Counted from the stretch's first letter, positions 17,270 through 26,325 are shown. The stretch is 64,000 nt of DNA from Streptomyces sp. NBC_00390 (GCF_036057275.1 NZ_CP107945.1:5084001-5148000); one strand, 5' to 3'. The notes: generated from the sequence alone by a model not told the origin. Made by a program: numbers and translations.

Positions 17270-18106
17270 ATGAACGACAGCCCCGCTGCGAGACTGCAGC
17301 TGCTGTTCGAGGGGCACCGGCTCACGCCCACCCAGCGCCGCATCGCGCACAGCATGGTCCGCCGGGCCGCCGATGTGCCGTTCCTGTCCAGTGTGGAGCT
17401 GGCCGAGCTCGCCGGGGTCAGCCAGCCGTCCGTGACCCGCTTCGCCGTCGCCCTCGGCTTCGACGGCTATCCGGCGCTGCGCAAGCATCTGCGCGAAGTC
17501 GCCCCGCCGGAGGCGGCCACCGGCAAGGACGCGCTCAACGAGTACCAGCAAGCCGTCCAGGCGGAGATCGAGAACCTGCGGCACCTCTCGGCGCTCCTGG
17601 AGGATCCGGAGCCCGTCGAGCGGGCCGGTCGGCTGCTCGCCGCCTCCCGCCCGCTGCCCGTGCTCGGGCTGCGCGCAGCGTCCTCGCAGGCCCGCGGCTT
17701 CGTCTACTTCGCATCCAAGGTGCACCCCGATGTGCGGCTGCTGGACGAGGGCGGCTCGATGCTCGCCGACCGTATCGACGCGGCCCGGCTCGCGGGCGCG
17801 AGCACGCTGCTGTGCTTCGCGCTGCCGCGCCATCCCAAGGAGGTCGTGGAGACGCTGGCCTACGCCCGCTCGGCCGGGCTGAGCGTGGTGACGGTCGCGG
17901 ACTCGGCGTTCGCCCCGGTCGCGGCCCACAGCGACCTGCTGATCCCGGCCGCCGTCGGCACCGGCCTCGCCTTCGACACGGCGTGCGCGCCGATGCTGCT
18001 GGGGCGGGTGCTCCTGGAGGCCATGTGCGACGACCTGCCGGACGCCCAGGCGCGGCTCGAGGACTTCGACACCCGTGCGGCGGCCCGCGGACTGTTCGTG
18101 GAGTGA
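17270..18106 (+). CDS. MurR/RpiR-family transcriptional regulator
   Basis: 278 residues. The N-terminal HTH_6 domain (about 12-85) includes LTPTQRRIAHSMV and ELAELAGVSQPSVTRFAVALGFDGYPALRKHLRE. The C-terminal SIS (sugar isomerase) domain runs from about 120 and normally binds a phosphosugar or related effector. GAGGGGGA lies 5-8 bases upstream of the ATG at 17270. The neighbours do not define a regulon. A motif in its promoter resembles one before hutU about 7 kb away. Confidence 0.9.
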   Translation: MNDSPAARLQLLFEGHRLTPTQRRIAHSMVRRAADVPFLSSVELAELAGVSQPSVTRFAVALGFDGYPALRKHLREVAPPEAATGKDALNEYQQAVQAEIENLRHLSALLEDPEPVERAGRLLAASRPLPVLGLRAASSQARGFVYFASKVHPDVRLLDEGGSMLADRIDAARLAGASTLLCFALPRHPKEVVETLAYARSAGLSVVTVADSAFAPVAAHSDLLIPAAVGTGLAFDTACAPMLLGRVLLEAMCDDLPDAQARLEDFDTRAAARGLFVE

Positions 18107-18208
18107 CCCGCGCGGCGATGCCCACGGGTCCGGCCGATTCTCAGACGGAGCTCAGAAAGTGGCGCTGATCTCCCGGGCCGAACACGGGTTCTGTGGAGGG
18201 AGCACAGC

Positions 18209-18955
18209 GTGGGTGCAGCCAGGTTCGGGGTCGGTCAGGCCAGGGGGCGTTGGTGGCTGATGCCGGAGGTGGGGTCGGTCGGGGTGGGTGTGGGTGCAGC
18301 CAGGTTCGGGGTCGGTCAGGCCAGGGAGTCCGCCGAGGGCTGGCGTGGCAGGGAGTCCGCCGAGAACCGGCGTGGCAGGGAGTCCGCCGAGGGCCGGCGT
18401 GGGACGCAGGCGCTGGCGCGTGTGGCCGTGATCGTGCGGGCGGGGGCGGCGCCCCTGTGGTGGCTGGGGCCGGCGGCCGCCGCAATCGGCGTGCTGCTGC
18501 CCGGGCTCACCGGGCGGTGGACCGGCGCTGTCGCCGGGACCGCGCTGTTCCTGGTCACGGCCTTCGTCGTCGCTCTCGTGCGACGCGGGCGCTACACCCG
18601 GCTCGCGGGCTGCGCCACGCGCGCCGGGCGGCATGACATCCTCCAGGACCGCCGGGTGACGCTGCGGGTGTGGCGGCGTGCCCATCGCTGGTGGCTGCTG
18701 CTCGCCTTCCTCGCCGCCGTGGGGAGTTCGTTCGCCGTGCCCTTCGCGGGCGGGGCGGTGCTCTCCGGCGCGGGCGCCGGGCTGTGGGCCAAGGCCGTCC
18801 TGCTGGGCCGCCGCGAGCGCACGGACGAGACACTGCTGTGGGTCGGCGCCGACAGGGTGGCGAAGGGCCCGGCCGGCACACGGACCACGGGCTTCCGTAC
18901 CACCGGCGTCGCGGCCGGCGACGCCGCGCCCGGAGGGGCGCGGCGCCGGCACTGA
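18209..18955 (+). CDS. Membrane protein with expanded repeat N-terminus
   Basis: 248 residues. The C-terminal part (about 70-248) has four hydrophobic stretches (AAPLWWLGPAAAAIGVLLPG, AVAGTALFLVTAFVVAL, WWLLLAFLAAVGSSFAV and the AGGAVLSGAGAGLWAKAV segment) separated by basic loops. The first 65 residues are built from in-frame repeats: GAARFGVGQAR twice (27 residues apart) and RESAEGWRG/RESAENRRG/RESAEGRRG. The GTG at 18209 has an excellent RBS (GGAGGGAG, 18195-18202). A second in-frame GTG at 18290 lies in the repeated copy. Only 7 bases separate its stop from that of the convergent roadblock gene. Confidence 0.65.
   Translation: MGAARFGVGQARGRWWLMPEVGSVGVGVGAARFGVGQARESAEGWRGRESAENRRGRESAEGRRGTQALARVAVIVRAGAAPLWWLGPAAAAIGVLLPGLTGRWTGAVAGTALFLVTAFVVALVRRGRYTRLAGCATRAGRHDILQDRRVTLRVWRRAHRWWLLLAFLAAVGSSFAVPFAGGAVLSGAGAGLWAKAVLLGRRERTDETLLWVGADRVAKGPAGTRTTGFRTTGVAAGDAAPGGARRRH
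18210..18326. repeat. Pair of 36-bp direct repeats, 81 bp apart
   Basis: The bases 18210-18245 (starting TGGGTGCAGCC) are repeated exactly at 18291-18326. The offset of 81 keeps the reading frame of the host gene. Confidence 0.9.
18323..18403. repeat. Three 27-bp tandem repeats inside a gene
   Basis: Units at 18323, 18350 and 18377 (starting AGGGAGTCCGCCGAG) differ at a few positions. Each codes for nine residues of the type RESAEGxRG. Confidence 0.9.
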
Positions 18956-18962
18956 GCCGTCG

Positions 18963-19337
18963 TCAGACCTCCAGAGTGTTCTCGATCTGCCGCAGCTGGT
19001 GCCGTGCCATCGCCAGGTTCGCACGCTGCTTGTCCAGGGCCAGGTAGAGGAACAGGCCGTTGGTGCCACGCCCCTTGAGCAGCCGGATCAGGTGGTACTG
19101 GGTGTCGAGGGTGATCAGGATGTCCTCGATGTCGTCCTTGAGTCCGAGGTGCTCCATCGTGCGGACCTTGGCACGGACCACGTCGGTGTTGCCCGCCGCG
19201 GCGACGGTCAGATCGAGGTCCTTGCCGCCGCCCACGGTGCCCAGCGCCATGCCGCTGGTGTAGTCGACGAGCGCGGTGCCGATGGCCCCCTCGATCGAGG
19301 TGAGGATGTCCTTGAGCGCGGCTTCGGTGTTGGCCAT
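18963..19337 (-). CDS. Roadblock/LC7-domain protein A
   Basis: A 124-residue protein of the roadblock/LC7 type (MglB-like), the fold that binds and modulates small Ras-like GTPases. Key segments are ALVDYTSGMALGTVGGG, IEDILITLDTQYHLIRLL and LYLALDKQRANLAMARHQLRQIE. It is clearly a paralogue of the protein encoded at 20610-20996 (shared VDxTSGxALGTVG, YHLxR and NLAxAR). The start at 19337 is the natural domain start; AGGA lies a rather long 12 bases upstream. It is the last gene of the roadblock operon. Confidence 0.85.
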   Translation of the reverse strand: MANTEAALKDILTSIEGAIGTALVDYTSGMALGTVGGGKDLDLTVAAAGNTDVVRAKVRTMEHLGLKDDIEDILITLDTQYHLIRLLKGRGTNGLFLYLALDKQRANLAMARHQLRQIENTLEV

Positions 19338-19426
19338 GAGAGTGGCAGTTCCTTTCCGTCTGGTGGTTGTTCTTGCTGTTGTGCGGGTGGTCTTGCGGGC
19401 CGGTGGGGTCGCGGGGGTGGCTGCCA

Positions 19427-19819
19427 TCAGGCGTTCTCCGGTCGGTCGAGTGCCGCGTCGACCAGCTCACCGATCCGGATGCCGGCGCGACGGGCCTCGA
19501 GGTGGAGCCGGCCCACGTTGATACGGGGCTCGGCCAGCAGGGTCAGCACGGCGGAGGAGCCCGCCGCATAGGTGGCGACATAGCCGTCCTCGCCCCGGAC
19601 GAGCAGTTCCCGGAAGCCGCCCTGCCCGGTCGTCTCGGTCAGCCGCTGGGCGACGCCGAGCGCGGCGGCGGTGAGCGCGGCCACGCTCTCCGCCTCCGTG
19701 TCCGGGGTGTCCCGGGCCAGGACGAGGCCGTCCACACTGGCCGCGAGGGCACCGGTGAGCTGCGGCAACCGGGTCCTCAACCGGCGTAGTTCGTCGAGGA
19801 CTCCGCTACTCGCGGCCAT
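19427..19819 (-). CDS. Roadblock/LC7-domain protein B
   Basis: A 130-residue protein closer to the classical MglB/roadblock pattern (LTGALAASVDGLVLARDTPDTEAESVAALTAA, later LLVRGEDGYVATYAAGSSAVLTLLAEPRINVGRLHLEAR). The ATG at 19819 has AGGAG 7 bases upstream. It lies between two other roadblock operon members. No GTPase gene is present nearby, unlike the conservon (cvn) operons of Streptomyces. Confidence 0.87.
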   Translation of the reverse strand: MAASSGVLDELRRLRTRLPQLTGALAASVDGLVLARDTPDTEAESVAALTAAALGVAQRLTETTGQGGFRELLVRGEDGYVATYAAGSSAVLTLLAEPRINVGRLHLEARRAGIRIGELVDAALDRPENA

Positions 19820-19857
19820 CAGCTGTCTCCTCTCGGCGCGCTGCCGGAGCGCGCGAA

Positions 19858-20613
19858 TCACAGCGTTGCCTCCAGGGCGTCACGGAGCCGGCGGAGCAGA
19901 GCAACATCGGGGTCGGGGAACGTTTCCGCTCGGGCGAAAACGGGCGGCGGTAACGGCGCGGCTGCTCTGCGGGGCGGCTCCACGAGCCCTGCCGCGGCCA
20001 GCCGGTGGACGTCGACCAGGGTGTGGAAGGCCGGCCGGCCCAGGACATGGGCGATGTCGCCCGGGGTGCGGACCCCGTCCGCCAGTTCGAGCACCGCGCG
20101 GTGCCGGGCGGCGAGCCGGGTGCCCGGCACCATCCCGGTACGCACCACGGGTGCCGTGTCCGACCCCGGGTGCGCCCACAGCCGGGCGAGCAGGTCACGG
20201 CGCCGCAGGGTCTCCCGTTCGACGGCCTCCGCCGCCACGGGCCGTACGGGACCGATCCAGTGGGCCACGCCGTAGCGGAACCTGCTCGGCCCGCGGCTGG
20301 GGGAGAGCGCGAAGAACGCCGCGTCGTACAGCGCCCCCAGGTGGCAGATCTCCAGCTCGCCGCCGGAGACCGTGCCGCGCTCGACCAGATACCGGCCGAC
20401 CCTGCCGTACGACCCTGCCTCGCGCAGCGCCTCCTGCCAGCCGTCGGCGTGCAGTCGGCCGCCCGCCGTCAGCAGGACGTCGAGGCCCGGGGCGGCGGGG
20501 CTCTCGGCGTGCACCACCTGGCCGTCGACCAGGTAGAGCGTGCCCCGGTCCCGTAACAGTGCGCCGGTGGCCCGCTCGGAGGCGAGGCGCAGCAGCATGG
20601 GCGACACGCTCAC
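19858..20613 (-). CDS. DUF4388-like protein with two TTA codons
   Basis: 251 residues from the GTG at 20613, which overlaps the upstream stop by four bases (GTGA), implying translational coupling. The N-terminal half (LASERATGALLRDRGTLYLVDGQVVHAESPAAPGLDVLLTAGGRL) resembles DUF4388/PilZ-adjacent domains that accompany roadblock proteins. The C-terminal half (about 170-215, AARHRAVLELADGVRTPGDIAHVLGRPAFHTLVDVHRLAAAGLV) looks like a winged helix. Leu codons at 20556-20554 and 19953-19951 are TTA, so full translation should need bldA tRNA. Whether it acts as regulator or scaffold is open. Confidence 0.78.
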   Translation of the reverse strand: MSVSPMLLRLASERATGALLRDRGTLYLVDGQVVHAESPAAPGLDVLLTAGGRLHADGWQEALREAGSYGRVGRYLVERGTVSGGELEICHLGALYDAAFFALSPSRGPSRFRYGVAHWIGPVRPVAAEAVERETLRRRDLLARLWAHPGSDTAPVVRTGMVPGTRLAARHRAVLELADGVRTPGDIAHVLGRPAFHTLVDVHRLAAAGLVEPPRRAAAPLPPPVFARAETFPDPDVALLRRLRDALEATL

Positions 20614-20996
20614 TCCAGCACCAGCCGATCGGTCAGTTCGCGCATCCGCAGTCGCGCGAGGGCGAGATTGCCCTCGTCGCGGTCCAGCCACAGATGCAGC
20701 AGCACGCTGCTGTCGAACGACGTCTCGACGAAACGCAGCAGGTGGTAGGCGCTGCGGGTGGTGACCACCAGATCCTCGACATCGAGAGCCTTGTCGGCGC
20801 CGGCGGGCGCGAACGTGGGGTGCTCCGCGGCCATCCGGGCCAGCTCGGCGGTCTCGGCGGCGGCCGTCTCGTGGTCGTCACCGGCCGCGTCGCCCACGGT
20901 GCCGAGGGCGAGTCCACTGGTCCAGTCGACGACGGCGGCACCACGTGCCCCCGGCAGCCGCATGGCGTGCAGCAGGCACTCGTCGATTCCGGGCAC
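20610..20996 (-). CDS. Roadblock/LC7-domain protein C
   Basis: A 128-residue roadblock-type protein starting with GTG at 20996 (GGAGGGGAG 6 bases upstream). WTSGLALGTVGDAAG, LDVEDLVVTTRSAYHLLRFVE and LHLWLDRDEGNLALARLRMRELTDRL align with protein A of the same operon. It is the first gene of the operon, with a promoter expected in 21000-21190. Confidence 0.85.
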   Translation of the reverse strand: MPGIDECLLHAMRLPGARGAAVVDWTSGLALGTVGDAAGDDHETAAAETAELARMAAEHPTFAPAGADKALDVEDLVVTTRSAYHLLRFVETSFDSSVLLHLWLDRDEGNLALARLRMRELTDRLVLE

Positions 20997-21198
20997 CTGG
21001 AACTCCCCTCCAGCGCGTGTACGAACGGCTCGGACGCATGTCCGTGACGGCGAGGTTACGCACCGTGCTGCCTACCGGGGGAAGTTCTGGCATTTTCCAT
21101 CGGAACATGCGGGGGGTCCGATAGGGTCCGCAGTGCCCGGTTCGCCACCGGGTGACTTTGCCATACCTGAGGGCAGGGGCGCGGCCGGATCGGCTCAC

Positions 21199-22575
21199 TC
21201 AGGGGCCGGGATCGGACACGGCCTGGTCGTGCACCTTGATCACCAGCTTGTTCACGCCCCACAGCACAATGCCGACGCCGATCAGCACGCCGGACCGGAT
21301 GTACACATCGGCCGGCCGGTCCGCCAGCGGGCTCGCCAGGATGACGGCGCTGATCGCTCCGAGGACCGGCAGGATCGTCGGCGTACGGAAGTGCTTGTGC
21401 GCCACACGGTCCTTGCGCAGCACCAGCACCGCCACGTTGACCACCGCGAACACGCAGAGCAGCAGGAATGCGGTGGTGTCGCCGAGCCCCTCGATCTCGC
21501 CCGTGGAGACCAGCACGACGGCGAGGACGGTGACGAAGAGGATGCCCGCCACGGGTGTACGGCGGCCCGGCAGCACCTTGCCCATCGCGCGCGGCAGGAT
21601 CCGCTCGTTGGCCAGGCCGTAGCAGAGCCGCGAGGCCATCATGATGTTGATCAGCGCGGAGTTGGTGACCGCGAACAGCGCGATCAGCGCGAAGAGTTTG
21701 GGCGGGAAGCTGACCCCACCGGCCTTGACGACCTCCAGCAGCGGGCCGCTGGAGCTCTCCAGGGTCCGGTGGTGCACGAGTAGCGAGGACACCAGCGCGA
21801 CCAGTACATAAATCGTGCCGGTGACGACGACGCCGGTGAAGATCGCGCGTGGGAAGGTGCGGGCCGGATCCTGCGTCTCCTCCGCCATGTTCACCGAGTC
21901 CTCGAAGCCGACGAAGGCGAAGAAGCCCAGCGCCGTGGCGCCGAGCACGCTCGTCACCAGCGCGTATCCGGTACCGGACGCCTGGAACTCGCCCAGCCGC
22001 GACGGCTCCCCCTCACCGGTCAGCACCGCCCAGGCCCCGATCCCGAGGATCACCAGCAGGCCGGAGAGCTCGACGAGGGTCAGTACCACGTTGGTCTTCA
22101 CGGACTCCGAGACACCGCGCAGGGCGAGCGAGGCGAGCGCCAGGATGAAGAGGATCGCGACGAGCGTGGGCGGGAGCGCGTCGGTGAACTCCTGGAGGTA
22201 GTCCCCGCTGAAGGCCCGGGCCGCGGCGCTCGCGGACGACAGCCCGGAGCACATCACCATGAAGGCGATGATGAACGTCAGGAACGGGACGTTGAACGCC
22301 TTCTGGGTGTAGAGCGCGGCCCCGGCCGCCCGGGGGTATTTGCCGACCAGTTCGGCGTACGAGCCGGCGGTCATGATCGCCACGATGGAACCGATCACGA
22401 ACGGCAGCCACAGCGCGCCGCCGACCCTGCCCGCGACCAAGCCGGTGGTGGCGTAGATCCCGGTGCCGAGGATGTCGCCGATCACGAAGAGAGTCATCAG
22501 CTTGAGGCTGATGGCCCGTTTGAGTGATGGCTGCTGAGCCGGTGCGCCCGGGGACGCGGGTGCGGATGTGGCCAT
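21199..22575 (-). CDS. APC-family amino acid permease
   Basis: A 458-residue polytopic membrane transporter with about 12 to 14 helices and the APC signature IGDILGTGIYATTGLVAGRVGGALWLPF in the first helices, then GFFAFVGFEDSVNMAEETQDPARTFPRAIF. It would import amino acids by proton symport or exchange; the specificity is not readable. The ATG at 22575 has GGAGAGG 6 bases upstream. It is the last of three same-strand genes beginning with the decarboxylase at 24516. Confidence 0.9.
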   Translation of the reverse strand: MATSAPASPGAPAQQPSLKRAISLKLMTLFVIGDILGTGIYATTGLVAGRVGGALWLPFVIGSIVAIMTAGSYAELVGKYPRAAGAALYTQKAFNVPFLTFIIAFMVMCSGLSSASAAARAFSGDYLQEFTDALPPTLVAILFILALASLALRGVSESVKTNVVLTLVELSGLLVILGIGAWAVLTGEGEPSRLGEFQASGTGYALVTSVLGATALGFFAFVGFEDSVNMAEETQDPARTFPRAIFTGVVVTGTIYVLVALVSSLLVHHRTLESSSGPLLEVVKAGGVSFPPKLFALIALFAVTNSALINIMMASRLCYGLANERILPRAMGKVLPGRRTPVAGILFVTVLAVVLVSTGEIEGLGDTTAFLLLCVFAVVNVAVLVLRKDRVAHKHFRTPTILPVLGAISAVILASPLADRPADVYIRSGVLIGVGIVLWGVNKLVIKVHDQAVSDPGP

Positions 22576-22663
22576 GGGACACCTCTCCGTCAGCTGTTGG
22601 GAGGTGTCCTGCCCGACGGGGTCCGCCGGGACTCGGGTCAGGCCCGGATGCACCCGTACGCAG

Positions 22664-23125
22664 TCAGGCGCCGCGGCCCTCCACGGCGGTCGCGACATCG
22701 TCGAGGTCCTTGGCGATCGCCTTGCTCACGGCCTTGACGCCGAGCGGGCCGAGCACCTTGGACAGCAGGCCCATGAAGCCACTGGGCGGCACGGCCGAGA
22801 ACGTCATTCGTACCGTCGTCGTCTCCGGTCCCGCGGTCAGCAGCTCGAACTCCGAGACATAGTGGGTGCCGTGGGAGTCGGCCTCCGCCACATAGCGCTC
22901 GAGCGGCTCGCACGCGGTCACGTACATCTCCTCGGTGGCTTCCTTGCCCAGCATCCGCCGGGTCTCGCGCCACCGGGTGCCGACGTCGAAGCCGCCCTCG
23001 GTGAGTACCTCGATCCGCTGCACGCCGCTGAGGACACGCTCCATGCCCTGAAGGTCGGTCAGGGCCTCCCACACGCGCCCCGGCGAGGCCCTGATCACGC
23101 GCTCGACGACAGTCCTGGGTGTCAT
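22664..23125 (-). CDS. SRPBCC (START-like) family protein
   Basis: 153 residues with the helix-grip fold: VVERVIRASPGRVWEALTDLQGMERVLSGVQRIEVL at the N-terminus, a central beta-sheet, and a long C-terminal helix (LSKVLGPLGVKAVSKAIAKDLDDVATAVE). Such proteins bind hydrophobic ligands in a cavity. Its ATG overlaps the decarboxylase stop (ATGA), so the two are translationally coupled and probably functionally linked. Confidence 0.85.
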   Translation of the reverse strand: MTPRTVVERVIRASPGRVWEALTDLQGMERVLSGVQRIEVLTEGGFDVGTRWRETRRMLGKEATEEMYVTACEPLERYVAEADSHGTHYVSEFELLTAGPETTTVRMTFSAVPPSGFMGLLSKVLGPLGVKAVSKAIAKDLDDVATAVEGRGA

Positions 23126-24516
23126 GGCTTCATGGAACCACCGGGGTGCGGCAACCGCCCCTGCGGGAAATTACTGTCGCTGTTGCTGCCGGTCAGCCGC
23201 AGCGCGTCCGCACGCCCGCCGCCGGACTCCGCGACGATCTGGTCGACCGTCTGCGCGGCCCGCACGGTCGTGAAGCGGACCTTGCCGTCCGGCCGGACGG
23301 CGAAGCCGTGCACGCCGGGGCGCGGCAGGCTGTTGTAGCTGTAGTGGGCGGTGAAGTAGTACGCGCCGGTGTCCAGGGCCGCGATCACATCTCCCTGCTC
23401 CAGCACTGGCAGCGCCCGCCCCACGGCGAGCAGGTCACCCGCGAAGCAGGCGGGCCCGGCGATGTCCTGGGCGACGACGGGACCGGCCTTCGGCAGCCCC
23501 TGGGAGTCGTACGAGGCGATGCGCAGCGGCCAGGACGCGGGGTCGTAGACGCTACGGGTGGCGACCTGCACGCCGGCGTGGGTGACGGCGATCGGCCGGG
23601 CCCCCGCGGACTTGGCGTACTCCACCCGGGCGAGGACGGTGCCGTGCTTGGCGAGCAGCGAGCGGCCGAACTCGGTGACCAGGCCGTAGCGGCCGTCGAA
23701 CAGCCCCGGCACCCGCTGGGCCAGCAGCTGTGCGTAGGCGGCGAAGGTCGGGGTCTGCTCGTCGGAGGCGAAGTTGACCGGGAGGCCGCCGCCGATGTCG
23801 ACGGTGTCGATCTGCTGCCGGCCGGCCGCGGTGTTGATCTCCTCGGCCAGCTCGTACACCGTCCGGATGCCCTCGGCCATCAGGTCGAGCGGCATGCCCT
23901 GGGAGCCGGAATGGGCGTGCAGCCGGGTCAGCCAGGGCCGGCCGAGGAAGGCCCGTACGACCCAGGCCCGGGCTCCCTCGTCGCGCAGGGCGACGCCGAA
24001 CTTGGACGTGGCGGTGGCCGTCGACAGGGCGTCGATGGAACCGCCGCCGATCTGCGGATTGACCCGCAGGCCGAGCGGCGACGACGGGGGCGCGCCGGAG
24101 ACCAGGGTGTCGAGCCGGGCGAGCTCCTGGGGGTTGTCGGCGTTGACCGCGATGCCCAGCGCCAGGGCTTGGCGCAGCTCGGCGACCGTCTTGGCGGGGG
24201 AGTCCAGGACCGTGCGGTCCGGGGGCAGCCCGGCGGCCCTGGCCAGCGCGAGCTCGCCCGGGCTCGCCACCTCCGCGCCGATGCCCTCGGCGTGCAGCAG
24301 CGCGAGCACCGGGACCAGGGGTGTGGCCTTCACGGCGAAGGCGTGCAGCACGGGCGCACCGGTGACAGCGGCGAACGCCGTCCGCAGGGCCGACGCCGCC
24401 GCCCGGATGCCCGCCACGTCGAGCATGGCCACCACGGGCTCCGCCTCGCTCAGCAGTCCCTGTTCCACGGCCGCGCGCACGGCCTGATCCCTACGGTCCC
24501 CGAGGTCGACAGACAT
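23122..24516 (-). CDS. Fold-III PLP decarboxylase (Orn/DAP/Arg group)
   Basis: 464 residues of the alanine-racemase-fold, PLP-dependent decarboxylase family. The PLP lysine is in HAFAVKATPLVPVL, the His of HSGSQGM stacks on the cofactor, and DIGGGLPV is the phosphate loop. The C-terminal barrel carries ALDTGAYYFTAHYSYNS. It is related to diaminopimelate and ornithine decarboxylases, but the specificity helix does not let me name the substrate. The coupled SRPBCC gene suggests it is not the housekeeping LysA. The start at 24516 has no strong RBS. The upstream region is shared with the divergent hutU. Confidence 0.85.
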   Translation of the reverse strand: MSVDLGDRRDQAVRAAVEQGLLSEAEPVVAMLDVAGIRAAASALRTAFAAVTGAPVLHAFAVKATPLVPVLALLHAEGIGAEVASPGELALARAAGLPPDRTVLDSPAKTVAELRQALALGIAVNADNPQELARLDTLVSGAPPSSPLGLRVNPQIGGGSIDALSTATATSKFGVALRDEGARAWVVRAFLGRPWLTRLHAHSGSQGMPLDLMAEGIRTVYELAEEINTAAGRQQIDTVDIGGGLPVNFASDEQTPTFAAYAQLLAQRVPGLFDGRYGLVTEFGRSLLAKHGTVLARVEYAKSAGARPIAVTHAGVQVATRSVYDPASWPLRIASYDSQGLPKAGPVVAQDIAGPACFAGDLLAVGRALPVLEQGDVIAALDTGAYYFTAHYSYNSLPRPGVHGFAVRPDGKVRFTTVRAAQTVDQIVAESGGGRADALRLTGSNSDSNFPQGRLPHPGGSMKP

Positions 24517-24559
24517 GTGTGCCAGCCAATCATCCGGCGGGGCCGGTCGCAGCTGTTGA

Positions 24560-24573
24560 CTGAAACTATTCAG
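24560..24573. promoter_or_regulatory. Dyad operator candidate in the hutU / decarboxylase promoter region
   Basis: CTGAAACTATTCAG is a dyad with 5-bp arms around ACTA. TTGACT (24556-24561) at its left edge could be a -35 box for hutU. A partial second site (TGAATAGATTTCC, 24586-24598) follows. A regulator bound here could block transcription in either direction. Confidence 0.4.
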
Positions 24574-24663
24574 CAAGCGAAGATGTGAATAGATTTCCCA
24601 ACAGTGAGTGTCGTATCGCTCTCGTGGTCGCACTCGTCGTCGCAGTCGCGAGGAGGCATTGCC

Positions 24664-26325
24664 ATGTCAGGACCCCGCCCCGTTCGGGCACCGCGCGGTA
24701 CGGAACTGAGCGCCCTCGGCTGGCAGCAGGAAGCCGCGCTGCGCATGCTCCAGAACAACCTCGACCCCGAGGTCGCCGAGCACCCGGACAAGCTCGTCGT
24801 CTACGGCGGCACGGGCAAGGCGGCGCGTGACTGGCGCTCCTTCGACGCGATGGTCCGCACGCTGCAGACCCTGAAGCAGGACGAGACGATGCTCGTCCAG
24901 TCCGGCCGGCCGGTCGGCGTCATGCAGACCCACGAGTGGGCCCCGCGTGTGCTGATCGCCAACTCCAACCTGGTCGGCGACTGGGCGAACTGGGAGGAGT
25001 TCCGGCGCCTGGAGGCCCTCGGCCTGACCATGTACGGCCAGATGACGGCCGGCTCGTGGATCTACATCGGCACGCAGGGCATCCTCCAGGGCACGTACGA
25101 GACGTTCGCCGCCGTCGCGGCCAAGAAGTTCAACGGCACGCTCGCCGGGACGATCACCCTGACCGCCGGCCTCGGCGGCATGGGCGGCGCCCAGCCCCTC
25201 GCCGTGACCATGAACGACGGCGTCGCGATCTGCATCGACTGTGACCCCCGCGCGATCGAGCGCCGTATCGAGCACCGCTACCTGGACGTGAAGGCCGGCT
25301 CCCTGGAGCACGCGCTCCAGCTCGCGGTCGAGGCCCGCGACGCCCGCAAGCCGCTCTCCATCGGCCTCCTCGGCAACGCCGCCGAGCTGCTGCCGCGGAT
25401 GCTCGCCGAGGGCGCCCCGATCGACATCGTGACCGACCAGACGTCGGCCCACGACCCGCTCGCCTACCTGCCCCTCGGTGTCGACTTCGACGACATGCAG
25501 TCGTACGCGGCCGAGAAGCCGGCCGACTTCACGCAGCGCGCCCGCGAGTCGATGGCCAGGCACGTCGAGGCGATGGTCGGCTTCATGGACGCAGGCGCCG
25601 AGGTCTTCGACTACGGCAACTCGATCCGCGGTGAGGCCCAGCTGGCCGGATATGACCGGGCGTTCGCCTTCCCCGGCTTCGTACCCGCCTACATCCGGCC
25701 GCTGTTCTGCGAGGGCAAGGGCCCGTTCCGCTGGGCGGCGCTGTCGGGCGAGGCGTCGGACATCGCCAAGACCGACAAGGCGATCCTGGAGCTGTTCCCC
25801 GAGAACGAATCGCTGCACCGCTGGATCAAGATGGCCGGTGAGCGCGTCCACTTCCAGGGCCTCCCGGCGCGCATCTGCTGGCTGGGCTACGGCGAGCGGG
25901 ACCGTGCGGGCGAGCGCTTCAACGACATGGTGGCGAGCGGCGAACTGGCGGCCCCGCTGGCGATCGGCCGCGACCACCTGGACTGCGGCTCGGTGGCCTC
26001 CCCGTACCGCGAGACCGAGGCCATGCTCGACGGCTCCGACGCCATCGCGGACTGGCCGCTGCTGAACGCGATGGTCAACGTCGCGTCGGGTGCCTCGTGG
26101 GTGTCGATCCACCACGGCGGCGGCGTCGGCATGGGCCGCTCGATCCACGCCGGCCAGGTGTCGGTGGCGGACGGTACGAAACTGGCCGGCGAGAAGATCC
26201 GCCGTGTGCTGACGAACGACCCCGGGATGGGCGTCATCCGGCACGTGGACGCCGGGTACGACATCGCGGAGTCGGTGTCCCAGGACCGCGGCGTCCGCAT
26301 CCCCATGCGGGAGGGTGACGCGTAA
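24664..26325 (+). CDS. hutU: Urocanate hydratase
   Basis: 553 residues, the normal length. It converts urocanate to 4-imidazolone-5-propionate in histidine breakdown, using tightly bound NAD+ as electrophile. Visible family blocks are [24 protein letters not shown] (nucleotide site), [28 protein letters not shown] and [24 protein letters not shown] lies 7 bases before the ATG at 24664. Its TAA overlaps the next start (TAATG), so the M20 gene is in the same operon. Confidence 0.96.
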   Translation: MSGPRPVRAPRGTELSALGWQQEAALRMLQNNLDPEVAEHPDKLVVYGGTGKAARDWRSFDAMVRTLQTLKQDETMLVQSGRPVGVMQTHEWAPRVLIANSNLVGDWANWEEFRRLEALGLTMYGQMTAGSWIYIGTQGILQGTYETFAAVAAKKFNGTLAGTITLTAGLGGMGGAQPLAVTMNDGVAICIDCDPRAIERRIEHRYLDVKAGSLEHALQLAVEARDARKPLSIGLLGNAAELLPRMLAEGAPIDIVTDQTSAHDPLAYLPLGVDFDDMQSYAAEKPADFTQRARESMARHVEAMVGFMDAGAEVFDYGNSIRGEAQLAGYDRAFAFPGFVPAYIRPLFCEGKGPFRWAALSGEASDIAKTDKAILELFPENESLHRWIKMAGERVHFQGLPARICWLGYGERDRAGERFNDMVASGELAAPLAIGRDHLDCGSVASPYRETEAMLDGSDAIADWPLLNAMVNVASGASWVSIHHGGGVGMGRSIHAGQVSVADGTKLAGEKIRRVLTNDPGMGVIRHVDAGYDIAESVSQDRGVRIPMREGDA

